64,000 nucleotides of DNA from Mycobacterium simulans (lineage in GTDB: Bacteria; Actinomycetota; Actinomycetes; Mycobacteriales; Mycobacteriaceae), in the NCBI RefSeq assembly GCF_900232995.1, contig NZ_OCVX01000004.1:428401-492400 (forward strand), written 5' to 3'. The translations under genes were made by a program, and so were the position numbers. The notes beneath the pieces were generated by a model. It was not told where the DNA came from. It searched no databases and saw only the letters and a program-made list of their open reading frames with translations. Shown piece after piece: positions 31,790 through 41,084 of this stretch (positions within the stretch are counted from its first letter, which is position 1; every line of letters starts with the position of its first letter).

Positions 31790-33169
31790 ATGATGAACGA
31801 TGTCGACGTATGCGTGGTAGGTGCCGGTTTCGCCGGCCTGACTGCGGCACTTCGGCTCAAGCAGGCCGGCCATTCGGTGCGGTTGCTGGAGGCACGGGAC
31901 CGGGTTGGCGGCAGGACCTTCACCGTGGAGCGCGACGACGGGTCGTGGATCGACAAGGGTGGCGCCTGGATCGGGCCGACGCAGGACCGGATCTATGCGC
32001 TGATGGACGAATTCGGCGTGAAGAGCTTCAAGCAGTACCACGACGGCGAAGCCATGATGGTGGTCGACGGCAAGCAATACCGCTACGAGGGCACGATCCC
32101 ATGGACCATGAGCCCGTGGGCGTCGCTGAACCTGGGCGCGGGTTTCCTCGAACTTGGGCAGATGTGCAAGTCGATCCCCCTGGAGGCGCCATGGGAAGCC
32201 AAGAAGGCGCAGAAGTGGGATCGGATGACTTTGGCCCAATGGCTGGAACGCAACATCAAGTCCAAGGTGGCACACGACCTGCTCGATACGGCGATCTCCG
32301 GCTGCTACACGTCGGCGGCTTCCGAGGTGTCAATGCTCTTCATGCTCTACCAGATGGGGTCGGCCGGTGGGCCCAGCTTCGTGCTCGGCGGCAAGGGCGC
32401 ATCTCAAGACGCCCGGGTGATCGGCGGAATGGGTGCGATCTACCGGCCAATCGCCGACGAGCTGGGCGACGTGATCCAGCTGTCGCAGCCGGTCCGGTCG
32501 ATCACCCAGGATCCCGACGGCGTAACCGTCCGGTCCGATCGCGACAGCGTTCGGGCCGGGCGTGTCATCGTCGCGGTTCCGTTGGCGATCGCCAGCCAAA
32601 TCATCTATGAGCCAATGCTTCCCACCGATCGGTCGTTCCTGCACCAGCGGATGCCCGGCGGCGCGATCGTCAAGGTCTCGATCGTCTACGACGAGCCGTT
32701 CTGGCGAGCCGACGGTTTGTGCGGCCAAAGCGCCGCGCCCGGATCGCTGGCAACGGTCACCATCGACGCCTGCACCGACACCGGCACCCCGGGCATCCTG
32801 TGCGTGGTCATCGAGGGCCCGATCGCACGACAATATGAGCGCCTCGACGAGGACGGGCGCCGTCGGGCGGTCCTTAACGCCCTGGTGGAACGGTTCGGCC
32901 CCAGGGCCGGCAAGCCCGAGGACTACGTCGAGCAGAACTGGAGCCGCGAGCGTTACTCCGGCGGCGGCATGCTCAGCCACGCACCGCCGGGTGTGCTCAC
33001 CGAATTCGGCCATGCGCTGCGCAGACCGTGTGGCCGTATTCACTGGGCCGGCACCGAAAGCTCGGTGCAAATGTGCGGGTGGATCGATGGCGCCATCCGT
33101 TCCGGCGAACGCGCCGCCAGCGAAGTCATGTCAGCCGAATCGCTCACATCCGCCAACAAGGGGTTGTGA
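31790..33169 (+). CDS. flavin monoamine oxidase-family protein
   Basis: Starting at ATG 31790 (or the adjacent ATG 31793), the 459-residue product opens with the FAD Rossmann motif VCVVGAGFAGLTAALRLKQA and the GG motif LLEARDRVGGRTF. GGAWIGPTQDRIYAL follows, as in mammalian MAO and bacterial AofH proteins. The C-terminal FAD contact is HWAGTESSVQMCGWIDGAIRSG. Mammalian MAO links FAD to a Cys in SGGCY, but the equivalent is absent from the C-terminal part here, so FAD is probably not covalently bound. The amine substrate is unknown. An open frame running upstream into the palindrome should not be taken as coding. Confidence 0.87.
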   Translation: MMNDVDVCVVGAGFAGLTAALRLKQAGHSVRLLEARDRVGGRTFTVERDDGSWIDKGGAWIGPTQDRIYALMDEFGVKSFKQYHDGEAMMVVDGKQYRYEGTIPWTMSPWASLNLGAGFLELGQMCKSIPLEAPWEAKKAQKWDRMTLAQWLERNIKSKVAHDLLDTAISGCYTSAASEVSMLFMLYQMGSAGGPSFVLGGKGASQDARVIGGMGAIYRPIADELGDVIQLSQPVRSITQDPDGVTVRSDRDSVRAGRVIVAVPLAIASQIIYEPMLPTDRSFLHQRMPGGAIVKVSIVYDEPFWRADGLCGQSAAPGSLATVTIDACTDTGTPGILCVVIEGPIARQYERLDEDGRRRAVLNALVERFGPRAGKPEDYVEQNWSRERYSGGGMLSHAPPGVLTEFGHALRRPCGRIHWAGTESSVQMCGWIDGAIRSGERAASEVMSAESLTSANKGL

Positions 33170-33206
33170 CACCTACGAGTTCTCGCTACAGCGGTTCTAA
33201 CGGTAG

Positions 33207-33812
33207 CTACGCAGCAAGCGTGAACACGAGCAAGACTCGGGGGTACATGGTCAACCACTCGGGGGGCTGCGGGAGTCGCGCTAAGCAGATCGCCTTGTCG
33301 CCCAGCCACTCCAGCGCAGACCGGTAGGCGCCGAGGTGTGCGGGCCGGAAGGGGTAGCGGTAGTACCGCGCGAACAACTGCACATGCGCAAAGAGCACCA
33401 ACTTGCCGAGAGGCCCCTCCGGCACGTCCTCGAAGACGATGATGCTACGGCGCGCGATCCGGTGGCACTGCTTGATCAACGCCATGGGGTCATGGCTGTG
33501 ATGGAGCACTTCGCTGACCACGACGTGATCAAACGCCTTGTCCGGGAAGGGGATTGTGGTGCCGTCAAACTGGCGGAATGGGATCGGGGCTTGACGAAAA
33601 TCTTTGACGTCCACCCCGCTTGGGTCCACCCCATACATTTGCTGTAGATACGCCGAGAGATGGCCGGTCCCGCAGCCAACGTCGAGCAGGCTATCGCCGT
33701 GACTTAGGTAATCCGCGAGCGCTTTGGCTTGGTCCCGCAGTCTGGCCGCGGGCTTCATGACGTGTAGCGCTTCCGTAACGCGCCGGCGCTGTTCCCGCAG
33801 TCTGATGCGCAC
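33207..33812 (-). CDS. class I SAM-dependent methyltransferase
   Basis: A 201-residue protein with the SAM loop SLLDVGCGTGHLSAYL (about residue 42), an acidic VDPSGVDVKD and motif IV-like FDHVVVSEVLHH (Methyltransf_11 type). The GTG at 33812 follows GGGAGG with an eight-base spacer. A hydrophobic, aromatic segment (LGKLVLFAHVQLFARYYRYPF) suggests membrane or lipid contact. It is divergent from the SnoaL-like gene, 35 bases away. Substrate unknown. Confidence 0.84.
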   Translation of the reverse strand: MRIRLREQRRRVTEALHVMKPAARLRDQAKALADYLSHGDSLLDVGCGTGHLSAYLQQMYGVDPSGVDVKDFRQAPIPFRQFDGTTIPFPDKAFDHVVVSEVLHHSHDPMALIKQCHRIARRSIIVFEDVPEGPLGKLVLFAHVQLFARYYRYPFRPAHLGAYRSALEWLGDKAICLARLPQPPEWLTMYPRVLLVFTLAA

Positions 33813-33847
33813 TTAGAGACCTCCCTTCCGAGGATTATTGTCCAAGC

Positions 33848-34423
33848 ATGCCCACCTCCGCGTTTCCCGCGCCTGACGCGCTAGCCGCCCGGCAAAAGCT
33901 TGTGCTCGATCATTTCCGTGACGAGGTCAGCCAAGACTGGGACGCCGTGTTGTCGACCTTCCCGCACCCCCGCTATGAACTCATCCCGCAGATGACGGTT
34001 CATGACGGGAACCAGGCGGTCCGGGGCTACTACAACTACACTCGGACCGCCTTCCCGGACCAGGACCACGAGATTATTGCGTTGCGCCACAGCGCCGATG
34101 CGGTGATCGTCGAGTTCTGGCTGATGGGCACTCATCGCGGCTATCTCGGCGCGGTACCACCCACTGGCAGCCGGTTCCGCGTCCGGATGACCGCTTACTT
34201 CGTCTTCGATGAGACCGAAACCCTTGTCTGCGAACGCATCTACTTCGACAGGCTGACCATGTTCAAGCAACTGATCGATGGACTTGACATGAAGAAACCG
34301 GCGAACTGGCTGCTGACCGCGCGTTGCGTGCGCGGCCTGCTTTCGATGTCCTCGGAGGAACCCGACCCGGCACTCACTAACACCCGCCACCGACGTTCAC
34401 CCGAATTAGACTCCCGGCCATGA
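33848..34423 (+). CDS. SnoaL/NTF2-like fold protein
   Basis: The 191-residue protein has the pattern of NTF2-like (SnoaL) cone-shaped domains: an N-terminal helix, [24 protein letters not shown], and [25 protein letters not shown]. Such domains serve as cyclases, isomerases or hydratases, or merely bind small lipids. No catalytic residue can be named with confidence. The stop overlaps the lppN start by four bases (ATGA), so the two genes are coupled. Confidence 0.78.
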   Translation: MPTSAFPAPDALAARQKLVLDHFRDEVSQDWDAVLSTFPHPRYELIPQMTVHDGNQAVRGYYNYTRTAFPDQDHEIIALRHSADAVIVEFWLMGTHRGYLGAVPPTGSRFRVRMTAYFVFDETETLVCERIYFDRLTMFKQLIDGLDMKKPANWLLTARCVRGLLSMSSEEPDPALTNTRHRRSPELDSRP

Positions 34424-34947
34424 ATGTCTCACCCCGTCATATGTTGTGCGGCCTATCCGCAACAGCACTGCTGGCGGGCTGTGCCACCAATACCGTCCAT
34501 ACCGGCACGACGTCGACCGCCACGGCACCGACCTCAGCCGCCGCGACGGCCGTCACCGCCCCGGTCTCGCCGCGACCCGCCGCCCCTGGCACGCACACTC
34601 AGAAGTGGATTGATCTCCAAGTCGGCCAGTGCGTAGTAGACCTTCCGCCGGCCGATCTGAGCCGCATCACCGTGACCCTGGCCGATTGCGGGACACCGCA
34701 TTTGGCTGAGGTGTATCTACGCGCTCCGGTCGCCGTCGACTCGGCCGTCGCCACCGTCGCCAACCAAGCGTGCGGTTCCGGGTTCGCGCCTTACACCGGT
34801 CAACCCGTCGAAGCCAGTCCGTACTCGGTTACCTGGCTCATCGATTCCCATCAGGACCGAACCGGGTCGGATCCCACCCCGAGTATCGTCATCTGTCTGC
34901 TGCAAGCGGCCAGCGGTCAACTTCTGACTGGGTCCGCGCGTCGCTGA
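34420..34947 (+). CDS. lppN: lipoprotein LppN
   Basis: LppN has 175 residues, a signal peptide with lipobox LLAGC (Cys about residue 21), a Thr/Ala/Pro linker and a septum-formation-like domain with cysteines in [25 protein letters not shown] and IVICLLQ. It closely resembles Rv2270. Function is unknown. The final 77 codons are overlapped on the other strand by the extended C-terminus of the sulfotransferase gene. In M. tuberculosis, lppN lies on the far side of cyp128, so the order seems to differ here. Confidence 0.88.
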   Translation: MNVSPRHMLCGLSATALLAGCATNTVHTGTTSTATAPTSAAATAVTAPVSPRPAAPGTHTQKWIDLQVGQCVVDLPPADLSRITVTLADCGTPHLAEVYLRAPVAVDSAVATVANQACGSGFAPYTGQPVEASPYSVTWLIDSHQDRTGSDPTPSIVICLLQAASGQLLTGSARR

Positions 34948-36105
34948 CACATCGTCGGCACGGTCGACGCCGAACGGCGGATCGGCCGAAGGATCGTGAC
35001 GATAGCCGTAGCGCTCCATGACCTCACCCCAGTGCTCATCGACGATCGCACGCTGCTCGGCCGACTGTGCGTAGGTATTGGTTTTATAGTCCACATGGTC
35101 AGCGAGGTACTGCCGTAGCCGCGGCAGGTAATGCTCGAAGCCGCCCAATTCCAGGTGGTCATATAGTTTGCGAAGCTCGCCTTCGGGATCGGCGATCAGA
35201 TCCTCATAATGCAACTCATGGAAACGTGACGGATCCACAAGTTGGCGTCCTTCGTCCAACTTTCGATACAGATCGACATAGGTGGACACGACCTGTTCGT
35301 CCAATCCCTCAAAGGTCGGCCGCTGCAGGCCGTGTATTCGCGCAAACGATTTATAGAGATGAATGGTCGATGGATAGACGACGTAAGGATCCCGGACGAT
35401 GTGTATGAACCTCGCCTGCGGAAAGATGTCCAGCAGCACCTTGATTCGGCAACTATGCATCGGATTCTTTAGCACCACCGTCTTGCGACGGCGGAAGTAG
35501 ACCTGCTGAACGAACCGGAATAGGGTTCGCTTCCATGCTTCTAGTTCTCCCGATGTGACCTGCTCCAAATTCCGATACCGCTCATACTGAGGCGGCCGGT
35601 TTGGGAACGCGATGGTCAGGTACGGCGACGGCTGGCCCAGCATGCACCACACGAACTCGTCTTCCTGCGGATGCTGCAAGCTCAAATCCATGTTGTCCAT
35701 GGGCCGATGCTTCGGCACCAGAAAGCCTATGTACGGCGTTAACCACTCGGTCAACAGAAAATGGTGCGGCGCAATGCATTCGTATCCAGTGGGACCAGTG
35801 TGACGGTTGTCGAGAACCAACAATTCATGCAGCAAGGTGGTGCCAGTCCGCCAGTGACCGACGATGAAGATTGGCGGATCAGCGATCACCGTATTGGCCA
35901 CTCGCCTGCCGAACAAGATCTTCTGCCACAACCCCAGAAAGGAATTGACGATACTGAGAAACGTGTAGAAAACCGCGAAGTGCCAGCGACTCCAATGCAC
36001 GGCGAAGCGGTGACGGATCAGTAGACGCGTCCAGGCCGAAAACCCGCAGCCGATCCACAGCGGGGCCGACTGCAACCAGGAAAATCGAGACGTCGAGGCT
36101 TTCAT
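34717..36105 (-). CDS. stf3: sulfotransferase Stf3 (sulfomenaquinone synthesis), C-terminally extended
   Basis: Stf3 transfers sulfate from PAPS to omega-hydroxylated menaquinone, giving sulfomenaquinone (S881 in M. tuberculosis). The 5'-phosphosulfate loop [17 protein letters not shown] is at about residue 80 and the 3'-phosphate-binding part is in [15 protein letters not shown]. The open frame gives 462 residues whereas I recall 388 for Rv2267c. Residue 386 coincides with the lppN stop, and the surplus of about 76 residues is low-complexity antisense to lppN, so the ancestral stop appears to have been lost. cyp128 is 15 bases upstream on the same strand. Confidence 0.88.
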   Translation of the reverse strand: MKASTSRFSWLQSAPLWIGCGFSAWTRLLIRHRFAVHWSRWHFAVFYTFLSIVNSFLGLWQKILFGRRVANTVIADPPIFIVGHWRTGTTLLHELLVLDNRHTGPTGYECIAPHHFLLTEWLTPYIGFLVPKHRPMDNMDLSLQHPQEDEFVWCMLGQPSPYLTIAFPNRPPQYERYRNLEQVTSGELEAWKRTLFRFVQQVYFRRRKTVVLKNPMHSCRIKVLLDIFPQARFIHIVRDPYVVYPSTIHLYKSFARIHGLQRPTFEGLDEQVVSTYVDLYRKLDEGRQLVDPSRFHELHYEDLIADPEGELRKLYDHLELGGFEHYLPRLRQYLADHVDYKTNTYAQSAEQRAIVDEHWGEVMERYGYRHDPSADPPFGVDRADDVSATRGPSQKLTAGRLQQTDDDTRGGIRPGSVLMGIDEPGNRVRTGFDGLTGVRREPGTARLVGDGGDGRVDGDRSA

Positions 36106-36120
36106 CGCAGCAGACCCGGC

Positions 36121-37545
36121 CTACACGGTTGCACGCGGCGTAATCGCGACGCCTAGCCGGGCCAGACCGCGCAGGCTGGCGTTTGTCGTCCACACAGGCG
36201 GCTCCACCACCTCTATCCTGTCGATGTTATTGACGATCTCGCGCAAGACCGCCTGGCCTTCCATACGCGCCAAGTGGGCCCCGGGACACAAGTGGATGCC
36301 CGCACCGAACGCAAGATGCCCGGGCGGGTTGCGGTCGGCGCGAAACACATCCGGAGCGTCGTACTGACGCGGATCACGATTCGCTGCACCCCACGCCAGC
36401 ATCACCAATGAACCCGCCGGGATGATGTCGCCGCCGACGGGATAGTCGACGCGCGCTGTGCGGCAAATGTTTTGGATTGGAGACATGAAGCGAAGTTGCT
36501 CCTCGATCGCCGATGGAATCAGATCTGGTTGCCGCGCAATCAACTTGAGCTGATCCGGATTGTCGGCCAAGGTGAGAAACAGTGTGCTGAGCAAATTCGC
36601 GGTGGTCTCGTAGCCCGAGACGAGCAGCAACACAGCGAAGAAAAACAATTCGTCATCGGTGAGCCGACCGTGCTCGGCATGCTCGGAAAGCTTCCCGAGG
36701 ATAGTGCGCTCTCCCAGTAGCCCGTTGTCGCGCCGTTGTGTGAACAGCGAGCACAACCGCCGAGATCCGGTGAAACCCTGCATCATCGAAAGCAGCCCCG
36801 AAACTGACAGGTTGATTTCGGTGATCCTCGCGGCCTGATTGGATGCGCGGCAGAAAGCGGCCTCGTCCGCTCCTGCAACGCCGAGCACGTTGGTGATGGT
36901 GCGCATCGGCATCGGTGCCGCCACGGCGGATACGACGTCCACGGTTGTCCAGGTCGGCAGCCCGCCAACCAGCTCTCGGGCAAATTCGTCAATGATCGGA
37001 CGCCACGACTCCAACGCGCCACGCGTCATCCCCGGCGTCAGATGCTTGCGCATCCGCGTGTGGATGGGCGGGTCTGTCGTGGGCAGAAAAGGCAACCAGC
37101 CGCGGGAAAGGGTGATCCCACGGGCGCTGGATAACATTTCGTGGTTACGCGCGGCCTCGCGGACGTCGACGTATCTGCTCAAGATGTACACGTCGCGCTT
37201 GGGGTTGTACTGCACCCGCTCGCCTGCCAGAAGTTCCCGGTACCGCGGGTAAGGATCGGCGGCGGTTGCAGGATCAAGCGGGTCGAAGTCCGTGTGTTGC
37301 ATACGCTTTCGGTAGCGCCTGCCGACTAGTCTGGACCGGGCCTGCCCGGTGACGCTGCCTGCAAACCGTTTGACGAACTCGGGCCCATAGGTCCGCAGAA
37401 TTCGCGCGTCGCGCCGCATCGCTGTGGTCATGGGCCGGGGCGCGTGCCCGACGTTCGGCTCGGGGGCGGGCGCTCCGCCAATCGGGCACCCTGCCGGCAG
37501 TACCCAATCCTGGCCCAGTCCGGCAGGGGATTGCGTCGCTGTCAT
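36121..37545 (-). CDS. cyp128: cytochrome P450 CYP128, menaquinone omega-hydroxylase
   Basis: CYP128 is thought to hydroxylate the terminal isoprene of MK-9(II-H2), making the acceptor for Stf3. The 474-residue product starts at ATG 37545 (MTATQSPAGL), as in Rv2268c. The I-helix reads LLLVSGYETTANL, the K-helix SAIEEQLRF, and the haem loop FGAGIHLCPGAHLARMEG. The first 70 residues are diverged from M. tuberculosis. It forms a two-gene operon with stf3. The 246 bases upstream (37546-37791) contain no gene I can support. Confidence 0.92.
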   Translation of the reverse strand: MTATQSPAGLGQDWVLPAGCPIGGAPAPEPNVGHAPRPMTTAMRRDARILRTYGPEFVKRFAGSVTGQARSRLVGRRYRKRMQHTDFDPLDPATAADPYPRYRELLAGERVQYNPKRDVYILSRYVDVREAARNHEMLSSARGITLSRGWLPFLPTTDPPIHTRMRKHLTPGMTRGALESWRPIIDEFARELVGGLPTWTTVDVVSAVAAPMPMRTITNVLGVAGADEAAFCRASNQAARITEINLSVSGLLSMMQGFTGSRRLCSLFTQRRDNGLLGERTILGKLSEHAEHGRLTDDELFFFAVLLLVSGYETTANLLSTLFLTLADNPDQLKLIARQPDLIPSAIEEQLRFMSPIQNICRTARVDYPVGGDIIPAGSLVMLAWGAANRDPRQYDAPDVFRADRNPPGHLAFGAGIHLCPGAHLARMEGQAVLREIVNNIDRIEVVEPPVWTTNASLRGLARLGVAITPRATV

Positions 37546-37791
37546 CGCCCTCCCATTTCCGGCAGCGAACGTCTTTGAACACCTGTAGGTTAACGGCGCA
37601 CTTTCGGATAGGTAGGCAGTTCGACAAAGCGTTTTGCAAACAGGGCGTGAAGTTCGAACGCCCGCTAGTGGCACACGTAAGTTTTCGACACGTCGGCGTA
37701 TCGGTGCAGGCGATCCAGCAACCCGGCAGGATCGTCAGATTTCCCGACGGCAACGTGCGCGTCAGTTGTGGAGCTACTAGCTTCGGACCTC

Positions 37792-38091
37792 ATGGCGACC
37801 CCACCCGATAAAGCGCGGCGCAAGTTTCTGCTCGACGCCTACCAGGAAGCCCAGCGTTTGGCCGGCCCGCAGCTGACCCTGATCGACTACGACCAGCTTG
37901 ACGAGCTGCTCAACTACATCGAAGAGAGGTCCGACGACCAGCCTTGCGACCACAGCCCCCGGCATGCCCAACGATGGGCCGAGTCGCGCGGCATCGACTG
38001 GCCAGAACTGCAGCGGGAGCTTCGGGAGTTTGGTGGCTACTGCGACTGCGAAATCCTCTTCAATGTCGAGCCTGACGAGGTATTCGGCTAG
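37792..38091 (+). CDS. small conserved hypothetical (Rv2271-like)
   Basis: The 99-residue acidic protein starts at ATG 37792 (MATPPDKARRKFLLDAYQEA). Its C-terminus, ELREFGGYCDCEILFNVEP, resembles DUF2695, whose conserved CDCE motif could bind metal. There is no signal peptide. No function is known. It ends five bases before the convergent potassium channel gene. Confidence 0.75.
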   Translation: MATPPDKARRKFLLDAYQEAQRLAGPQLTLIDYDQLDELLNYIEERSDDQPCDHSPRHAQRWAESRGIDWPELQRELREFGGYCDCEILFNVEPDEVFG

Positions 38092-38096
38092 CAGAA

Positions 38097-38816
38097 TCAA
38101 GGTCTTTGCCGTAGTTCTTCGGCCAACCTCCGGATTTCACACCGAAGCTCGTCGATGTGGGCCGCCGTAGCCGCCTGATTCTCGACGCCGGTTTCGGCGA
38201 CGCGCTGCACGATCCACGAGGCGAGCGATGCAGTCACTACACCGACGAGAGTGATGCCGCCGATCATCAGCAGCACCGCGATCACTCGACCGGTGACGGT
38301 AATGGGATACAAGTGACCGTACCCGATCGTGGTCACGGTGGTGATGGACCACCACACGGCCTGTCCGAAGGTATTGATCGTCGCGCCGGGCTGGTCGCGT
38401 TCGGTGTCGAGGATGGCCAACGATGCCACGTAGATCAACAGGACGACGGCCGCAATGGTGTAAGTCAGGATGCGGCCGCGAACGGCGTTACCGATGGCTT
38501 TCTGGAGCACGCCGACGAGAACAACCAACCGCAGCAGCCGCAGCGGTCGCATCAGTGGCAGCGCAACGACAAGCAGATCGAACAGGTGCAGCCGGAACCA
38601 TTGCCGGCGATCGGCGGCCAAGCTCAGCCGAACAAAGTAGTCGATGGCGAAAAGGCTCCATGCGATCCAGCTCGCCATCCACAGAATGCGGGCTTCCTCA
38701 CCTTGCGGTCGGGTGAGGACTTGCACCGAGTACATGGCTAGGAAGGCGACGGCAACCGCGGCGAGTGGCCATTCGGTGCGCTGTTCCCAGAGTTGTTCCT
38801 TGGTTGGCTTACTCAC
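38097..38816 (-). CDS. voltage-gated-like potassium channel
   Basis: A 239-residue ion channel of the six-TM VIC type. The selectivity filter is TTVTTIGYGHLYP and S4 is an Arg-bearing helix (MRPLRLLRLVVLVGVLQ). Flanking hydrophobic helices fit S1-S3, S5 and S6. A short C-terminal coiled segment (HIDELRCEIRRLAEELRQ) probably supports tetramerisation. It should conduct K+ and set membrane potential. I see no RCK/TrkA regulatory domain. Confidence 0.9.
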   Translation of the reverse strand: MSKPTKEQLWEQRTEWPLAAVAVAFLAMYSVQVLTRPQGEEARILWMASWIAWSLFAIDYFVRLSLAADRRQWFRLHLFDLLVVALPLMRPLRLLRLVVLVGVLQKAIGNAVRGRILTYTIAAVVLLIYVASLAILDTERDQPGATINTFGQAVWWSITTVTTIGYGHLYPITVTGRVIAVLLMIGGITLVGVVTASLASWIVQRVAETGVENQAATAAHIDELRCEIRRLAEELRQRP

Positions 38817-38836
38817 GCGGCCTTACGGTAGTTCCT

Positions 38837-39565
38837 TTAGCAGCCGAGTTGTTCGGCGAGGTCGAGGAAATCGGCAGCGTTCCTATCGAACTCGTCTTCG
38901 TAAGCCACATCCGCGGCGGCCCCGATGCCGAGTTCCAGCGGACGTGCCACGAAGGCCGTTCGAAATCCGAGCCGGGCCGCGGCGCGGATGTCGTACTTGT
39001 GGCTTGCCACCATCATGATTTCGGCAGGGTCAAGACCGAGGTAGGTCGCGGCCATGCGGTAGACGGCGGGATCGGGCTTGAACACCCCGGCCATCTCCGC
39101 CGCAAAGATGGCATCCCAGGGCAGGCCCGCCCGCTTGGAGATGTTGACCACGGCGCTGACGTCGGCGTTGGAAAGAGTGGCCAATGTGAACACGCTTTTT
39201 AGCCGGGTCAGCCCGGGCACGACATCCGGCCACGGCTTCAGGCGCTGCCACGCCAAAGTGAGCTCGTCGCACTCGACGTCGGATAATCCGGTGACGGCGC
39301 ACTCGTCCAGAACGGTGTCGAGCACGCGTCGATAGACCGAGTGCACCGAAACCCAACGGCCGTCGCGGGTCGGCGCGGCGTCCAAAGCGGCCTCCAAACC
39401 AGCGAAGTAGCCTGCGCGCCAACGCCTTACCACCTCAGCCCAATCAACGCGCGGGTGCCGACCGGCGCTGATCCGCTTTGCCTCGTCGCAAACGGTCGAG
39501 TGAAAATCTGTCGCCGTGCCTTGCACGTCGAACAACAACGCTTTCACCACATGCTCATGATGCAA
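38837..39565 (-). CDS. HAD superfamily hydrolase, haloacid dehalogenase type II-like
   Basis: The 242-residue protein has HAD motif I as LLFDVQGTATDF (nucleophile Asp near residue 13), motif II in LATLSNADVSAV, the Lys in GVFKPDPAVY and motif IV region MVASHKYDIRAA. The residue two after the nucleophile is Gln rather than Asp, which in this superfamily points to the L-2-haloacid dehalogenase branch rather than a phosphatase. The true substrate is unknown. Confidence 0.85.
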   Translation of the reverse strand: MHHEHVVKALLFDVQGTATDFHSTVCDEAKRISAGRHPRVDWAEVVRRWRAGYFAGLEAALDAAPTRDGRWVSVHSVYRRVLDTVLDECAVTGLSDVECDELTLAWQRLKPWPDVVPGLTRLKSVFTLATLSNADVSAVVNISKRAGLPWDAIFAAEMAGVFKPDPAVYRMAATYLGLDPAEIMMVASHKYDIRAAARLGFRTAFVARPLELGIGAAADVAYEDEFDRNAADFLDLAEQLGC

Positions 39566-39580
39566 CGTTGAACCCCTCGG

Positions 39581-40360
39581 TTAGCCTGCCGCGGCTCGGG
39601 CGTTCAGATAGGCCGCTATCCCCCGGGTGACCGCCCCGGCATATCGTGCCCGGCCGTCCGCGCTTTCCATCTGGGCAGCGTCGTCGGCGTTCTTCATGTT
39701 GCCAAGTTCTACTAGCACAGCCGGGTATTGGGCCAGGCTCAAGCCGGCGAGGTCTGCGCGTCCATACAACCCGTTGGACCCGATATAAGTGGCCGGCTGC
39801 AGACCCGCTGCCGCCAGAGAATCACGCATCTCATGCGCCAACTGGATAGCGGGGCCGGCTTGGATGTCGTTCATCGGCGGACTGGAGTAATTCACGTGAA
39901 ACCCCCGACCGGACGGGGGTCCGGCGTCGGCGTGGATGCTCACTATCGCGTCTGGGCGCATCGCGTTGGCCAAGGCTGCCCGTTCATCGACACACGGCCC
40001 AACAGAGTTGTCGCTTTCGCGCGACAGCTGGGTACGTACGCCCATTTGGTTGAGCGCGTCGGCGACCAGACGCGTGACGTCCCAGGTGAACGCATGCTCG
40101 GCATAGCCGTCGGGTGCCGCGGCGCCGGTCGTGTTGCACGGTTTTGTGCCTCCCCGACCATTGGGGACCGGTCGGCCCATCGAGGGGTCGTAGGCGCCGT
40201 TGTGGCCAGGGTCGAGGAAGACGGCCATTCCAGCGAGGCCCGCGGTGGCGCGCGGCGGGTCTATCAGTGCGCTGGCGCCAAGAATTGCCGGCGCAAGGCC
40301 GACGAGCTTCAAGATGTCGCGCCGTGACTGCGGTCGGCCGCACCCGTGTGGCGCGCTCAC
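39581..40360 (-). CDS. Tat-exported N-acetylmuramoyl-L-alanine amidase
   Basis: From the GTG at 40360 the 259-residue protein begins with a Tat signal (QSRRDILKLVGLAPAIL). The Amidase_3 zinc domain follows: FLDPGHNGAYD (His ligand), AEHAFTWD (Glu ligand), IVSIHADAGP (His ligand) and the catalytic Glu in VLVELGNMKN. It resembles Rv3717, which cleaves muramyl-L-alanine bonds for peptidoglycan turnover. The frame continues upstream through palindrome copy 4, but that extension (containing VRFCVCS) is encoded by the repeat and is unlikely to be translated. Confidence 0.88.
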   Translation of the reverse strand: MSAPHGCGRPQSRRDILKLVGLAPAILGASALIDPPRATAGLAGMAVFLDPGHNGAYDPSMGRPVPNGRGGTKPCNTTGAAAPDGYAEHAFTWDVTRLVADALNQMGVRTQLSRESDNSVGPCVDERAALANAMRPDAIVSIHADAGPPSGRGFHVNYSSPPMNDIQAGPAIQLAHEMRDSLAAAGLQPATYIGSNGLYGRADLAGLSLAQYPAVLVELGNMKNADDAAQMESADGRARYAGAVTRGIAAYLNARAAAG

Positions 40361-40389
40361 CGCGCGATGGTAACAAGCACCCGGGCGTC

Positions 40390-40449
40390 GCGAGCAGACA
40401 CAGAATCGCACTATGCCGGTAGCGCGGGTGCGACTCTGTGTCTGCTCGC
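40390..40449. repeat. intergenic palindrome, copy 4
   Basis: GCGAGCAGACACAGAATCGC pairs with the segment ending GACTCTGTGTCTGCTCGC at 40449, with a diverged middle. Unlike the other copies it lies upstream of a gene start (the amidase) and downstream of the mazF stop by 30 bases. Confidence 0.92.
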
Positions 40450-40478
40450 CACGGTTCTCGGCGCCAGCCACTTTGCCG

Positions 40479-40826
40479 TCACAAATCGAGATGCAGCCGC
40501 AGTGCCTCGTCGAGTTGCGCTAGCTCGGTGGGCGAGACTCGGCCGATTCGGCGTCGCAGCCGTTCGGTTGCAACGGATCTGACCTGTTCCGCCCACGCCT
40601 TGGAGTCAACCGCAAGGCCGGTCGTAGCAGCAGGCAAGAACACCTGGAACGGGTAAACCGTGGCGATGTTGCTTGTCACCGGCACCACCGTCACCACTCC
40701 ACGCCCAAGGCGGGAAGCCGTCGCATTGGCCCGATCGTTGCTGATCACGACAGCTGGACGACTCTTGTTCGCCTTGCGTCCCCGCGCGGGATTGAGATCG
40801 ACCTGCCATATCTCACCGCGCAGCAT
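40479..40826 (-). CDS. mazF: MazF-type endoribonuclease toxin
   Basis: The 115-residue product starting at ATG 40826 has the PemK/MazF fold signatures: [36 protein letters not shown] and [12 protein letters not shown]. MazF toxins cut single-stranded RNA at short sequence motifs and slow growth. It overlaps the antitoxin gene by 14 bases. It belongs among the mycobacterial MazF paralogues, but I cannot assign a number. Confidence 0.88.
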   Translation of the reverse strand: MLRGEIWQVDLNPARGRKANKSRPAVVISNDRANATASRLGRGVVTVVPVTSNIATVYPFQVFLPAATTGLAVDSKAWAEQVRSVATERLRRRIGRVSPTELAQLDEALRLHLDL

Positions 40827-41004
40827 CACCGAGTCCGTCGTCGGTGGCGTTCTCCCACACGTCGGCCTCATCGACCGTCGACCATTCCGCCCACGCGTTC
40901 GCATAGTCCTCTTCGAGACCTGGATGTCGGAGCATGCGAATTGCTCGCTGTACGGCTGCTGAACGCGACGGCAATCCGGTCCGCTTGACATATGCGTCTA
41001 ACAC
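40813..41004 (-). CDS. MazE-like antitoxin, N-terminus possibly damaged
   Basis: The frame from the GTG at 41004 gives 63 residues starting [20 protein letters not shown], a ribbon-helix-helix helix 1-2 followed by an acidic toxin-binding tail. Related antitoxins carry roughly 13 more N-terminal residues that form the DNA-contacting strand (pattern ending DDDVAILDAY). Just upstream the DNA encodes NDDVA in another frame, then shifts by one base into LDAY, and a TAG precedes it. Either a one-base deletion has removed the DNA-binding strand, or a short GTG-initiated form is made. Confidence 0.65.
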   Translation of the reverse strand: MLDAYVKRTGLPSRSAAVQRAIRMLRHPGLEEDYANAWAEWSTVDEADVWENATDDGLGDAAR

Positions 41005-41019
41005 GCGACATCGTCGTTG

Positions 41020-41032
41020 TACTACGGTAGTA
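41020..41032. promoter_or_regulatory. perfect inverted repeat in front of mazE
   Basis: TACTAC-G-GTAGTA is a perfect 13-base palindrome 16 bases before the antitoxin start, in the position expected of an autoregulatory MazEF operator. Function is inferred from location. Confidence 0.5.
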
Positions 41033-41084
41033 GTCTGCCCAAACCCCGGTCCGATCCGGGCACCGTCCAGATACGGTTTCCCTC

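Noticed and set aside
37274-37753. Minus-strand frame overlapping the cyp128 start (possible Rv2269c counterpart)
   Set aside because: Two thirds of it is out of frame within cyp128 and I see no conserved feature; the upstream 246 bases are left unassigned.
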